A program made the position numbers and the translations under genes. From Ptychodera flava (Eukaryota; Hemichordata; Enteropneusta; Ptychoderidae), in NCBI RefSeq assembly GCF_041260155.1, contig NC_091930.1, forward strand, positions 41,749,596 to 41,813,595: a stretch of DNA of 64,000 nucleotides, read 5' to 3'. Shown here in pieces: positions 12,301-23,649 of the stretch (position 1 is its first letter; each line of letters starts with the position of its first letter). Below the pieces are notes generated by a model that worked only from the letters and a program-made list of their open reading frames with translations, had not been told where the DNA came from and searched no databases.

Positions 12301-15300
12301 AATGAATGAATGAATGAAAGCATAAACCACTCGTTCACTCAATAAATCAGTCGATGAAATAATTAATTTATTGACATGTTATGGATGATGGCTCGGGTAC
12401 AGGAATGATGAGTGGATAAATACATTTAATAAGTCATAATAGGCTGGTCAGTGAATATTTAACATGTCAATAAATAAAAAATGCATAGAAGTAGCAATAC
12501 TGTAAACAGAAATGTATAAGTCAATTATTGATCGTTCAACCACATTTAATGTTACAGTACCGCTTTAAATATATCAAACTGATACATGCATAGTGATTAT
12601 TTACTGTTAATTACCATTATCTTTTATTTGATCTTCCAACTGACGAACTTTCATTTGCAGTTTCTGTATCAAAGTCTGTCGGCCATCGGAGCGACTCTCT
12701 GATTCCATAAGCGTTTCTTGTAAGCGTTCAATTTCTTTTGCCTTACTAATTAAAGTTTCCTTCAGGTTTTTCTTCGCAAGGAAATACTTTTGTCTGTAGT
12801 TCTTGCTTTCTCCCTTCGTATCTTGTGCTGAAAAGATTTTAAAATGTCATAAGATTAAGACTTAAATTTAAAGCTACAAGTTGCCTGCAGATATATGTTA
12901 CAACAAAGTTGACATATTCGTCTCTCTTCTACCCACTATAAGTTTCTTCTAGATTCGCTAGGTAAATTAGAAAACATTTCCCTTTATTTAAGTAAAATGG
13001 GTGTGGTAATTTGACATGATAAAATAACAGGAAGCCGTTTTCATTTCGTAAAAAAATATCTTTTCACCTGAATTTTCGCTGTCATCAGTATCGGTCCCAG
13101 AAGATAAAGCAGTGTCTGTTTCCAAGTCCTAGTTCAAAAGAAAGAGAAAATGGAACACTTATAATAAGTTTTCTAATATTAGATTTTCCTCCTTACGCGT
13201 ATGAATGATTTAGATTTTATCTGCGAAAGGTATTTGCGTTAAGTACGGAATGCTTATGGGCGAAAGGTACAACTCATGGTTATAAGTAAGAACTGCTCTG
13301 GTATATACAGTGAAGTAGCTTACACAATCATGTACTCATTGAACAGCCTTGTAGTCATCAATCAAATGCAAAATTGAAGTGAACTAATTTAAAGACGTTT
13401 TAACATGCACTACCCCACTAAAAAGAACGAATTTTTCTTTTCAACTTGTGCAAGCGATCGCATGAAATTTGCAAAACAAAGTCACATGCCTACGATTCAT
13501 CTTTCATGAATGCAATTGGGACTTAATCTGGATAATTCAATGGGTGTAGTTATAGAGAAAATGTGTTGAAAGCGTTATTTTACAGCTTAAATAATACAAA
13601 ATGAGAGAAAAGTGTGAAAATCGAAATATTGCTTTCATCGATTTAAACAATACACACACAAACACACACAAAACGTACGAGTAAATATGAAACATACAAC
13701 CTGCATAAAAATACTGAAATTAATTACTTGTTAGGCCCTTTTGAAATGTCTCTTTTTCGCATACTCGTCTCTTATCATGCGATTGATTGCTTCCATTATA
13801 CTAGTTGTCGTAAATGTTAACCTTCATGGCCAAACGATAAAAATTACTTTTAGTGAAATCAAATTGATCTCTTTCCTCTCTTGCAATGAGATGGTAGGAA
13901 ATATTCATTAATTTTTCCGCCGTCGTGCTCGTACGAGTCAGGGTGATGGCGATTCACTCAGATCCTTAATTTGAGGTTACACTGTTTTTTTGCACATATG
14001 TCGCAATCTTTGGAGCAAAAAATAAATGAAATCAGCAGATACATTAGTAATATTCATACCTTTTCATCAACAAAGAAATTGTAGCGCTCGACTTGCAAAG
14101 GTATCCCATTCAGTTCGTGATTTTTCGATAGAACGTTCCTGGTCACTTAAGAACAAATAAATAAAGTTCCTTTAGGAGACCAACTCATGTTGAAATATTT
14201 CTCACCAAGCTCTAAGAACAAATCGCCAAAAGAGTGCTACAACGTTTGGGTAGATAACTTCTAGACTTCTATCGTCTTATTTATCGTTGTCTTTACTTAT
14301 GCTTAGAGAAGAGCGTCATTTTTAATTGTGTCGAGTAAATGGTATCTTATTAAGGACATTCAGCGCTTCATTATAAATTACATAGCCATATGAAAGCGTA
14401 CTTCTTCGGAAGAAAGTAAAATGTATTAAGAATGCAGGTTTTATGATTTTTAAACTACTTCTAGGCTAATAGGATCGGTGCTTTCAGAGGAAGGGTGTTA
14501 AGAGAGCTAAATAATAGCAGTTAAATTTAGAAGATAGTTCGATTTGAAAAAATATTGTTCTATTTGTTTAAATCAGAGGTCATCAGCAGTCAGGTAGTGG
14601 CTTACAAATATAGACCTTGGGCTAAAAGTTAAGCATGAAATTAATTCAAAAGTCAGATCAGCATGGCAGAATGTGAAGTTATCGAGCATTAATCCATTGA
14701 GTTACGAGGCCAATCTCAAGCGTATGAACAGAGGTTTAATTTTGCTAAATAATCACAGGAACTGCTATTGAAACATTTGTTCAACAGTTAGATGGAGTTT
14801 CCCAGATCATTTTCAGTTTCATTAGAGACATTAAAATAGTTTTTTCGTTGCTTTTGGCTCTGTCACGGATACTGAGACCGGGTTAACATTTTTTTATTCA
14901 GTCACTGGCATTATGCACACCGCAAAGTTGTCAGTTGTGATAAAATCACTATCGATTTATTGTTACTGTGGGCGTCACCTTGTTGATAGGGAGATATTAG
15001 TTTGTTTTAGATTACCTGGAGCAAGCTTAATCATGTTTACTTCATCAAAAACAAATTTTAGCAAACGCCTGATAGTTTAAGGCTGTTTTATACTTTTTGT
15101 ATGTATTGCCAATGGGTTTAAGGAATCGAATTGAATCCAGACCCAACGTGTCTTCAAGAGTTTGTTGCCAGTGAGAATAACCAAAATGCAAGAGTAGGTA
15201 GTCGGTCAACCATATGTGTCTAGGACAAATTTTTATCCCGAAGAGACCTTTTCCTTGAAAACCCGAACTTTCTAGATACACTACATTTAACAATATGAAT

Positions 15301-16730
15301 ATTAATGAGCTGTACGAAAATGAGATATTGCTTCTGAATTTTAAGAAAGGGCACTTATTCTTATCCTTTATATCAAATTTAAATTTTTCCGGCCTGGAGA
15401 AGAAGATTTTAAATGTTTTCATGGATTTGCCAGTTAAATTTTTGGGAAATTTTCTAGAATCCTACATTGCCGTAGAAGGCTACGTTGAGAGATTTATAAG
15501 ACTAACATCAATGAGGTTTTTAAGCAAGCAGATGTGCAAAGTTTGAAATAGACTGCTCCGCAGTTTTAGAAAAGATGTTTTCAATTGATGACACAACTTG
15601 TGACAGGTAGCTTGTTATGTGAGCGATCACAATTTGCTGGGTCAGGTGCAGACTTCCCATAGTAACTAATCAGCCTGGCAAGTTTGAAGAGTATACATGT
15701 ATACTCACCGATTTCTCAATTCAGCTTGAAAAAGAAGTTACGGTAGAATAGGTACAAAGTAAAGGTAAAAGTAAAAGCAGCCGGGTCCCAAGCCTTGGAG
15801 CATTCGTCCCAAAAATGATAATTTTATACTTCTGCTCTAGTCACGCAGCTTTGTGAAAAATGATATATTCCGGCTAGGAGTCTCTTGAGAAAAGTAAAAC
15901 AAAAGAAATACCTTTAGAATTTTCGAACTGGATTACCGCTTCTTTTTTGTCCTTGTCTAGATGGATGTGCTCCACATCACCTCCGCCGACAGCTGGCCGA
16001 TTGAAGTACAATTCAAGCGCTTCCTGGTCGATTCGCTCGTCAATGTCTTTAACATGGACAATCGTTCTGCAGAATACACGCGTAACAACCACAGTAGGAA
16101 GACTGGTCTCGATACGATTTCTTATCGACGTGAAATCTACAGAGAATTAACAATAATTAAATTTTCTTATTGTGAGAGAAATACTTGTTGAAGTGGGAGA
16201 AGACAGTGTACCAAATGTAGACACTATTAGATAATCAGTAAACAAAAAGAATTGATCAAAGTATATATCTCCTATATATCTTTCTTGACGGATTAAGTTA
16301 AAATATTCATGACTATTATTGTATTGTCGCAAGTAGACATAGAGAACACAAACCTTTAATTTTCTCTGCACAGGTAGCTAATACTGAGGTTTCACTGACC
16401 CATTCTAAAGTTATCTTTACGTTGCAAAATTCTTTTATTGCTTTTAGTTCTTTCATAACGCCGTCAGTTGAGGAACTCCGCAAACCCATAATTAGTAGTG
16501 AACGCTCGTCTTCTCGACCCCTAGCTAAAAACTTAGAGGCGAATTTCTTCACGATGAACCCATAATTGTTTAGACGATTTTCCTCAGACAGGAGACGATG
16601 GACAGCTTTTGCACATTAAAGAAGAAGACAATCATAAATCGTAGTAATCGTAGAAAGGAAATATTTAAATGCGTCAAATAACTTGCATAATCGTTACATG
16701 ATTTGTATAATTAAATGGTTACCGTAGTGA

Positions 16731-16796
<66 letters not shown>

Positions 16797-18901
16797 TTGA
16801 TATGATACTATGCCCTATGAATGTACTATAAATGTTAAATATGACTTGGCGCGTGATAATTGCAAAATGTTTATACGGCCTAATTATTACTGTATTCCGT
16901 TCGTTAGTGCATTATGTCATGTTAAATATTGTCACTGTGCACGATTGGATAGATTTAGTTATGTTCCTATTCTATTTGAAGTGACAATATGTGGCTTGGC
17001 TGAGGAGTGTATTATAAAATGACTACCTCCCATGTCAGGCTAGTTCGTAAAGTGTAAACAGAAAACGTAAAAGCTAAAGGTCAGAAAAAAGGTCAGAAAA
17101 ATACACTCACATGACTTGCCTGACATGGCATGTTGACATGATATTCTAATTTGTTGTCAACTACCTCTTAGTGGCGATTTGATTACTTAATCTCTGTTTT
17201 ACCTCGATATGCATATTTGTGTGTTCGCCTGTATCTCTTGTCTAATTGCATCTGACGTGCAACATATTTGTGTGTTCGCCTGTATCTCTTGTCTAATTGC
17301 ATCTGACGCGCAACAGATTTTCACTCCTTTCACTGGGCAAATTGTATTGTTATTTTTATTATTTAAGCTCAAGAAAATATAACGATTATCGACCGACTTT
17401 CAATAGTTAATATTTATGTTCTATGATCTTTCACCGCAATACTCATTGGCTATTCATCCATTTAGATTAATATAACATGGAATTTTAACAGTATCAATTC
17501 GATCACTGATAATTATACAAGGCAGTTTACTCAATGAATTTTAGGAAATCAACTATAGTAAATTGACTCTGACTTACTTTCTTCTGTTGCGAATTGCACG
17601 ACTATATTCTTCTCCATGAAGATGTACCGGATCTCTGTACCAATCCCTGTCGGATCATGTGATGTAAGTTCTGTAATCAATTGGCGGATGCTTACACTCC
17701 TTCGTCTATCGCTCTGATTCCGACTGATCTGGATGCATTTCGATCCGTTTGTGTCATCTACACATGGAAAGCGGAGGAAATGTAAAAACAAGTAGCCGAA
17801 ACATTGCTGCACGGAAATAAGCTGCCATAATACTTGATCTTGTTATGTACAAAACAATAGCACAAATGACAAAGTTAAAGGAGTGGACGGGATATAACGG
17901 TTTTAACTCACAGTCTTAAAAAATATCAATTTTTGTTGCTTTACCATAAAATATTGCTGACGAGTAGCGATATAGGTATAATGATTATTATGTTCAGATC
18001 CTCAAGACGTATATAAACTATTGTCTTTTTGATTTGGCACGTATATCGCACTGTGATTTCAAATATGTACGTCAATGGTTGTTATCGTAATAACAGAATC
18101 AAATGCGGCTGCTCGGTAGCCTCTTTTGCCGTTAAACAAATGAGCATGACCGATAAGCAGCCGTCCTGTGATGATATTTTTATTATGTCAGAGCAGATCG
18201 ACTTCAAATAATCGTTGTATAAGGACAATGTGCTGTGATATCCATTTCAGTCTGTGTTGTGAAATAATCGATTTACGATAAAATATATGTGTATCTCTTT
18301 ACGGTGCATTGTTAAAATTTGTAAATAGACATGTTCATTTGAGTCACATTATTAGCAGTGACATGGCAGATGATGACGAAATTGAGAGGCAGAGACGTGC
18401 GTTTTGTGTTCGAGCCAATATTTTGCTGAGACAGTGTAATGTGGATATCAAGGAAGTGTTTTTTGCATATTGCGGAAGCATTTACCGCTGTCATCCATGG
18501 GTGAATTTTAAATTTAATGATATTAATCGGTTGAAAGTGATGTACAATAATATGTGGAGACGACTCCTTGGAGTTCCACCTTTTAGTAGTGCTTCCGGTA
18601 TTTATGCATCAAATGGTATCGTGTCACTTGGTGAAATAATTAGACGCAATATTTATAAGTTTAAATATTTATAAGTTTACATGCACGGAATATTTATAAG
18701 TTTACATTACAAGCTTGTGAAGGTCATATGTGAGTCAGATCGGTACTTTCAGAGTAAGTGGCTACAGTTGTGGAGAAGGCAGCTGCATACATGTAATGTA
18801 TGAGACTTCATGAAGTCTAAGACCAGAGGCATCAATTAACATTCTTTGTAAGTTTGTATAAATCTTTCTTTTTCTTTTCTATCTACTATTTAAGTCTGAA
18901 A

Positions 18902-18972
<71 letters not shown>

Positions 18973-21900
18973 TTACTACTACTAGCAATAACCTGTTGCA
19001 ACCGTTAAAAGACCTGCCTTTCCCTTACATTTTATAGTGCCTCCATATCAACAGCTAAACTGCAACAGGTTAGAAAAATGGGAAATCTCTTTGCAAGTCG
19101 GTTTGCCATACGTTGAGCTTCGTCATTATAGATATATTACATTTTAATCCTTCAAATAACTAGTGACGAGTTACGGAAAACATTTAATAAATGCACTTTG
19201 CAAATTATCTTGGGTATACCAACAGCTCAATGAAATCAGGCATGTGATAAAAAAGCTGTGGTGATCATCTTTGATCCAAGGAAATTAAAATTGGAAATAT
19301 TTTCCTTCTATCCACCCGGCATTCAGCTAACTATTAACTTCACCGTTCAGTTGCCTACCCCGGATTGGCGAATAACGATTTCTATTCTACTCCTTGACCG
19401 CGACACTCTAAATATCGCCCTGCCTTTGACTTTCTCGAATGGATGCCGCAACGTTCTGACATCGCTGTGTACCATGCTCTAACCATTCTTTCAAAAAAGA
19501 CCAAGAGCAGTGTTTCAGAACATGATAACGTTAGTTAACTTGTCTGTCAACCAAAACAAGAATGTGCAATTAAAGCCATAGACCCTTAGAAAGCTTACAT
19601 TGTTTACAATGCAGAATGTTCGCTTATCTTGGCGGAGCAGGATCAATTCTTTGTCAACAGGCCAGTTTATCGAAACTCAGGATGAAACATGTGTAGCGTC
19701 GCGTGTACACTCACACGCCAAATGTATATGTTCATATGGCTCTACACACAGCTTGAGGTGCGAATATATAAAACGTTTCAATGTGATCACTGCAATATAT
19801 TTTACCTTTCAATGTGTCGTTTATTCCTCTGTCTTCTGATAGTGCTTTTGTACTTCTTGCCATCATGTCCAAGAGGTGCAACAGTTTGTAATGGAACTAA
19901 TTGTGGGCGACTCAACATACAGTTCGCTTTACAATGCATATATCGCATGGCTTGTGATTGGCTGACGCTGTCAGAGCTGTTTGTCGGTATTGGTTAACGG
20001 AAGCGTCTCAAAATAATAACGTGTCAGACCAGACCTAAAAATAGACCTGACCCAAAAATCAGGCCAATGAGTCATTTGCTATGAGTGGTTTTATCAACAT
20101 TTCCCATTGAAATATATGATAGTTAGACTAGACAACGATTATTTTTGGTTCACACAAAGATAAACATAACTAACCTCACACTACTAGAAGAGGGCATGAA
20201 TAATATTGAGACTGGGTGAAAGTAAAATTTTACATAATACTTTACCCGGATGGTTACAGTTGACAATTAATTAGCTCTATATAGTGTGAAAGGGTAACTT
20301 GAAAATGATGAAATTTAACTACGTTACCGTTTGACCTGAATAACTTTTCATTTTCCAAGGTTTGAGTGCAATCGCAAGTATGCCTGTCGAGAACTAGTTA
20401 CATTATAGAGCTATCGCATAAGACTTCGTAAGATTATCAAGAAATGGCATCGTCTTGTTTATTTTTCAGCCTCAGCTGTTTTAAAACTAGTGTACCTTTC
20501 GGGTCTCTCCCAGACTGAAACACTCAACGTTGCCCACTGTCTTTAACTCGATGTACAGTGACGCATTTACCCAGTGCTTTGATAAAGCAGCCTTTTATCG
20601 AAGCAGTGGATATCCTGCCCAATAACAGCGATATGTAGACTGTGATAGCAACAAATGATACAGAATCCCGTCAAGTATTGATTAAAATGTAACAGTTTAA
20701 GCTGATAAAATTAAGAGACGTAGACTAAAATTTCAATGTTCAATCGCAAAAAGTATTTTATTGTAAATATCGACAATACACAGTTTACATGGCGTTCAAG
20801 AATATTTCGTAAGCTTGGTATGCACGTCACATACTAAATAATAGTGTTCAGAAAGTAAACTTACATGAAAGGACAATATGATGTAGAGTTGAAGACATGA
20901 ACATTAAAATGTTAAATGAAATTAACGCACGTAGCTGTTAAAATTGCTGCATACACATGTACTTTTCTGACGTAAAATCATAGAAAGCGTTGAAATCGAA
21001 GACATTTTCTTGGGCTCCCCTATTGAAAATATTTTAATTTCGGCGATGGAATATAAATGCAACCAAAGGTGAGCTACCTTTATCCTTTGTAATACTTACC
21101 TCCATTATCAGCTGGAAAGAATCATTTTCAAGCCATCGATTCCCGGTAACAGCAAACATAATGGGCTCTTTAAATACTGCACAACAAATGAGTATTTTGT
21201 TTGGCAAAAAAGTTGTTACATTTTGAATAAGAGGCATTTTAATTTTGCTAATCACGTTTTTATCCCTTTTTTGAGTGCCAGTCTTTCAGCACAGGCTATG
21301 TTGGAATGAGGATTCTACATATACTCCTTGTTCAAGTGAAATAGTACATGTCAGAAAATAGCATCAAGTTAAATTAATTTTTATCATAAAATCAAAACAG
21401 GTTTTTAACTCCAAATATACCACCTCTTTATAATTCGAGTAAACTATTGATACCATAGTTTCTTTAAATTCTCTGATTTTTGAAAACATACAGTATTGGA
21501 AAGTTTCCTTTTATCTTAGATGAGAAACACTCCCATGAAAAAACTATGTTGGAAACATGCGGCTCCATTTTAGCTATAAGTCCCGTAGTAATTCGATGGC
21601 ACTCTTTCTATGGAGACGTTTGCGTGGTTTAAAGGCTTGCTTTCGATTCTTTCCCTCAGATTGTCGAAGTCTGCAAATAAATAATACGAATAATTCTGAG
21701 CTGAAATGGAGAACTGTTTATTGACATGTCACACTGATGAGTACTATACGTTAGGTTATCTTTCAAACAATTTAGCCACTTCATGGGACATCCCAACATC
21801 CCACATCCCAACCATTTCTATCACGTCAACATATCAAGTGATTGAAACGGGAATATCTTACTTTCACTGGTTTGTGATTTATGCCAAGTTAATTCTATTG

Positions 21901-23121
21901 TTATTATGATTTCACTTTCCCAAAGTTTGATGAAAGTATGGGACGACTCCAACGATAATAATGGTGGTGTTTGTTGTTGTATGCAATTTTGTGGTTGCTT
22001 TGCAAAACGAATATGACTTAGACTAGAACTATCAATATTGAAACCTTCTGATCAATTAATGCTCAACCATTAGATTTCCTTCTTCAGACATACATAAAAT
22101 ATTAACCTTTTATGTCATCAGCGAACTTGAACGATACAGATACTGATTCCAAAGTCGGTGGATTCGGCGTGAGCGCCCTTCCTTCAAGATAATACTCAAT
22201 GAGTTTTGAAGGAGTATCTAGAGCTACATTTCTCAATATAAATCTTCTTCTGTCCACTTCTTCAGAATCGTCACCATCTGAAAGACAATTATGAAAGATT
22301 GAAGGAATTAGACGGCTGCATTATCAGAAGCTTTGGAAACCGTTTTAAGGAAATTTTACGGTAAAATCCTGCTTTTTTTCATGATGATCACATTTTCCGC
22401 TTGTGATAACATGTAACGTCACATCCTAACGTCTCTGTACTGATCATTTTCATATTCTCCCATGCATTTATCAGTGCGTCCTCCGCTTTTTGTCCATTGT
22501 TCTGATATCGCATTGTAGTTCAGTGCCATTCAATGAAATGTTTTCGAATCCAGCTGCTCTATCAGGGAAAAAAACCTCCTGAAAAGGTGTTCGAGGTATA
22601 TTATTATAGCATCATTATTATTGCTACATTGCGATGATGTTAGTCTACAGAGATATCATTGTACAACAAGACATAAACTCAGTGTCGTATATCTTCCTGC
22701 ACACTCGCTGTTCCGTCGCCACATAACCAACATTACTATCTTTAAGAGTCCTTGGACGGGATTCCGAAAAGGTTAAGTTATATCATACCTCGGCTTGGTC
22801 TCTCCAAGTGTTTTAATCTTTTATTTCTTGTCCTGTTGAATAGGTTGTAAACACATTGAAGTCCGATCAAAATAAAGAACCAAAACAAAGAACTGGTAAA
22901 AAGCACAGAACCTGTAACAGCGAAAATAATGAAAACCAAAACTTATTCAGTTGTAAAACGTCCTTGTTTTTGTTAAACATCATACATTTAGCAATGTAAA
23001 GCATTTTATCTGATGTTTTTGTGACTAAATGTTTTCAATAAGAATAAGTGAAGCGTACGGGTAAGATCGATACTTTGGTGTAGTGCAGTTACTTACCCAG
23101 AAACTGCTGATCACTGTCCAT
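7051..23121 (-). CDS. Multi-exon gene: membrane segment, RRM/NID-like repeats, coiled coil, TKL-type pseudokinase
   Basis: Exons read on the minus strand, all with AG and GT borders: 23121-23097, 22911-22789, 22277-22107, 21670-21573, 21176-21100, 17757-17578, 16605-16354, 16136-15912, 14145-14060, 13128-13068, 12827-12615, 11920-11753, 11466-11287, 10273-10130, 9957-9799, 9335-9197, 8785-8673, 8254-8044, 7934-7802, 7544-7495 and 7142(or 7135)-7051. From 17,757 to 8,673 every phase joins cleanly, which is strong evidence for one real gene. Unresolved: the fourth exon reads into a stop at 21,570 and does not join the fifth in phase; exons 8254-8044 and 7934-7802 each appear one base short; the last exon's frame is uncertain. 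It may be one gene with alternative ends, two genes, or a decaying gene. Membership of an immune signalling pathway is inference from the RRM/NID-like and RIPK/MLKL-like domains. Confidence 0.75.
9799..12827 (-). CDS. Long coiled coil over five exons
   Basis: Exons 12,827-12,615, 11,920-11,753, 11,466-11,287, 10,273-10,130 and 9,957-9,799 all begin and end in phase 1, an array of symmetric exons. The text is rich in E, K, Q and L with heptads throughout: KEIERLQETLMESES, LIQKLQMKVRQLEDQI, EYAERTEHELAQAKKDNDKL, KLQVEKKEIEGKVDELSSK, then KEDLKEELKQAKNEKEDLKE, in which KEDLKEE occurs twice, and LEENLKQAQNVIRDLEAK. About 285 residues in all, likely an oligomerisation rod placed just before the kinase-like domain. 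Symmetric phase-1 exons allow lengthening or skipping without a frame change. Confidence 0.85.
12240..12335. repeat. Degenerate (GAAT/GGAT)n stretch
   Basis: Imperfect tandem tetranucleotides of the GAATGAATGGATGAAT type, in an intron between coiled-coil exons. A similar stretch lies at 43,318-43,400, just left of the segmental-duplication border. Confidence 0.75.
13068..13128 (-). CDS. Acidic linker exon
   Basis: A 61-nt exon with AG and GTGAAA borders, encoding DLETDTALSSGTDTDDSENS. It is highly acidic and Ser/Thr-rich, so probably a disordered linker between the RRM part and the coiled coil. Phases 0 in and 1 out match both neighbours. Confidence 0.7.
14060..16136 (-). CDS. Canonical PARP10/14-type RRM, two exons
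   Basis: The clearest module of the gene. Exon 16,136-15,912 reads TVVVTRVFCRTIVHVKDI, EALELYFNRPAVGGGDVEHI and KKEAVIQFENSK. Exon 14,145-14,060 completes it with VTRNVLSKNHELNGIPLQV and ERYNFF. The string LELYF..p..GGGdVe followed by a-VqFE, a VL helix and G..L.V..Y is the hallmark of the RRM/NID of PARP10, PARP14, NMI and IFI35. The splice phase is exact (1 to 1, then 0). Confidence 0.85.
16354..17757 (-). CDS. RRM/NID-like modules, two exons
   Basis: Exon 17,757-17,578 begins DDTNGSKCIQISRNQSD and ends KNIVVQFATEE. Exon 16,605-16,354 begins TVHRLLSEENRLNNYGFIVK, then RSLLIMGLRSSSTDGVMK, KEFCNVKITLEWVS and ETSVLATCAEKIK. The strand-helix-strand-strand pattern resembles the RRM and KH-like modules repeated in the N-terminal half of PARP14-type proteins. 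The phase 1 to phase 1 junction is exact. No RNP1 aromatic signature is visible, so RNA binding is not certain; NID-type modules mediate protein contacts. Confidence 0.7.
16738..16794. repeat. (GA)n microsatellite
   Basis: About 57 bp of uninterrupted GA dinucleotides in an intron of the RRM/pseudokinase gene. Similar GA tracts occur near 24.4 and 39.1 kb. Confidence 0.98.
17026..17136. mobile_element. Small hairpin MITE, copy 1
   Basis: About 110 bp bounded by inverted arms: CCATGTCAGGCTAGT on the left and TTGCCTGACATGGCATG on the right. The same arms recur at 23.65 and 26.08 kb. There is no coding potential. The pattern fits a non-autonomous DNA transposon that folds into a hairpin. It lies in an intron of the large gene. 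Confidence 0.65.
17213..17314. repeat. Two-copy tandem repeat, 51-bp unit
   Basis: A 51-bp unit starting ATATTTGTGTGTTCGCC and ending near GACGTGCAAC occurs twice head to tail with about one mismatch. It is a recent local duplication in an intron, with no recognised function. Confidence 0.95.
18305..18985 (+). mobile_element. 5'-truncated LINE, 3' end with (ACT)n tail
   Basis: The open stretch at 18,309-18,674 matches the C-terminal part of LINE reverse transcriptases: HLSHIISSDMADDDEIERQR, RANILLRQCNVD, a YCGS motif, then RLKVMYNNMWRRLLGVPP and SASGIYASNG. This resembles the CR1/L2-like 'YLGH..D..DI.RQ ... YC ... LRVAYNN ... R' signature. The 3' UTR ends in TTTAAGTCTGAAAT followed by about 80 bp of (ACT)n at 18,902-18,985, the usual microsatellite-like LINE tail. 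It sits in an intron of the minus-strand gene, opposite to its transcription, and is 5' truncated near 18.3 kb. Confidence 0.8.
18902..18985. repeat. (ACT)n microsatellite
   Basis: Near-perfect ACT trinucleotides with one interruption, directly after the LINE 3' UTR. It probably began as the LINE tail and then expanded. Confidence 0.97.
20496..20514 (-). CDS. Candidate 19-nt microexon
   Basis: TTTCAG precedes and GTACAC follows a 19-base block encoding SGRDPK. Its phases (0 in, 1 out) are exactly what is needed to join exon 21,176-21,100 to exon 17,757-17,578. No domain evidence is possible at this length, so chance is a real alternative. Confidence 0.25.
21100..21176 (-). CDS. Exon of a second RRM/NID-like module
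   Basis: The borders are TTGTGCAG before and GTAAGT after. The frame reads FKEPIMFAVTGNRWLENDSF then QLIME, beta-strand-like text of the same flavour as neighbouring modules. The exon starts in phase 1 and ends in phase 0, so it does not join 17,757 (phase 1) directly. A 19-nt candidate microexon at 20,514-20,496 (SGRDPK) would fix that phase but rests only on splice-like borders. Confidence 0.5.
21570..22277 (-). CDS. First RRM/NID-like module, reading into a stop
   Basis: Exon 22,277-22,107 opens with an acidic linker (DGDDSEEVDRRR), then RFILRNVALDT (beta-1 like) and SVSVSFKFADDIK (beta-3 like). Exon 21,670-21,573 supplies the last helix and strand (NLRERIES ... ANVSIERVP), the usual ending of the RRM/NID fold of PARP10/14 and NMI/IFI35 proteins. 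Phases join (1 to 1). The frame ends in TAA at 21,572-21,570, and I see no good donor before it in the phase needed for the next exon. A short product of about 140 residues (membrane anchor plus one module) is therefore possible, by early termination or as a separate gene. Confidence 0.6.
22789..23121 (-). CDS. N-terminal exons with a single transmembrane segment
   Basis: The start codon is at 23,121-23,119. The first exon is only 25 nt (MDSDQQFL) with a perfect GTAAGT donor. The second (22,911-22,789) gives a hydrophobic stretch of about 20 residues including SLFWFFILIGL, followed at once by a basic run (FNRTRNKRLKHLERPSR). The pattern is that of an N-terminal membrane anchor with the rest of the protein in the cytoplasm (positive-inside rule). 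A signal peptide is less likely, because the hydrophobic core begins near residue 10 and is followed by many basic residues without an obvious cleavage site. Confidence 0.7.
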
Positions 23122-23649
23122 GTTGTTCAACCGACTCTGTGCAATGCTTAGTTAATTAGTAAATTCTTTGACGAACCCCCCAACTCACTGGTAGATTGCT
23201 CTGCTTCTCATGATATATAGTCACGTGAGCATAACAAAGACGATTCAGCGAATTATGAGTACGGGGACAAGTGTGTATGCGTTTACCTTATGCTCTTTGC
23301 CCTCTATAGCAACATCAATGTTGGTAATTGATACTGGCACATCCTCAACTATTCAATTGATGTCCCCCCCTAATAATAATTTCTTTGACTAACAAAAGCA
23401 AAACAGACATTTATTTTCATTTTGAATGTTGAATATGACAGAAATCAGATTTACTGTAAAAGAGTCTCTGCCACCCTCCACCACTACATATTGTTCGAGA
23501 ATGCTTCAAGCAATGTTCATGTTTTCACTGTGCAAGACTTCAGCCTGAGTAAACAGACGAACTTGAACCATTGTTACATAAAGTATATAGAAGGTTATGG
23601 TTCTAGCTACGAGTGCCATATGTCGATTTAAGATTACTTTACATACAGA

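Noticed and set aside
16738-16794. Idea that the repeated (GA)n tracts mark GAGA-factor regulatory elements
   Set aside because: Pure long microsatellites without promoter context; no evidence beyond the repeat.
18312-18494. Minus-strand open frame over the LINE fragment
   Set aside because: The plus strand carries the recognisable LINE C-terminal motifs; the minus frame is its shadow.
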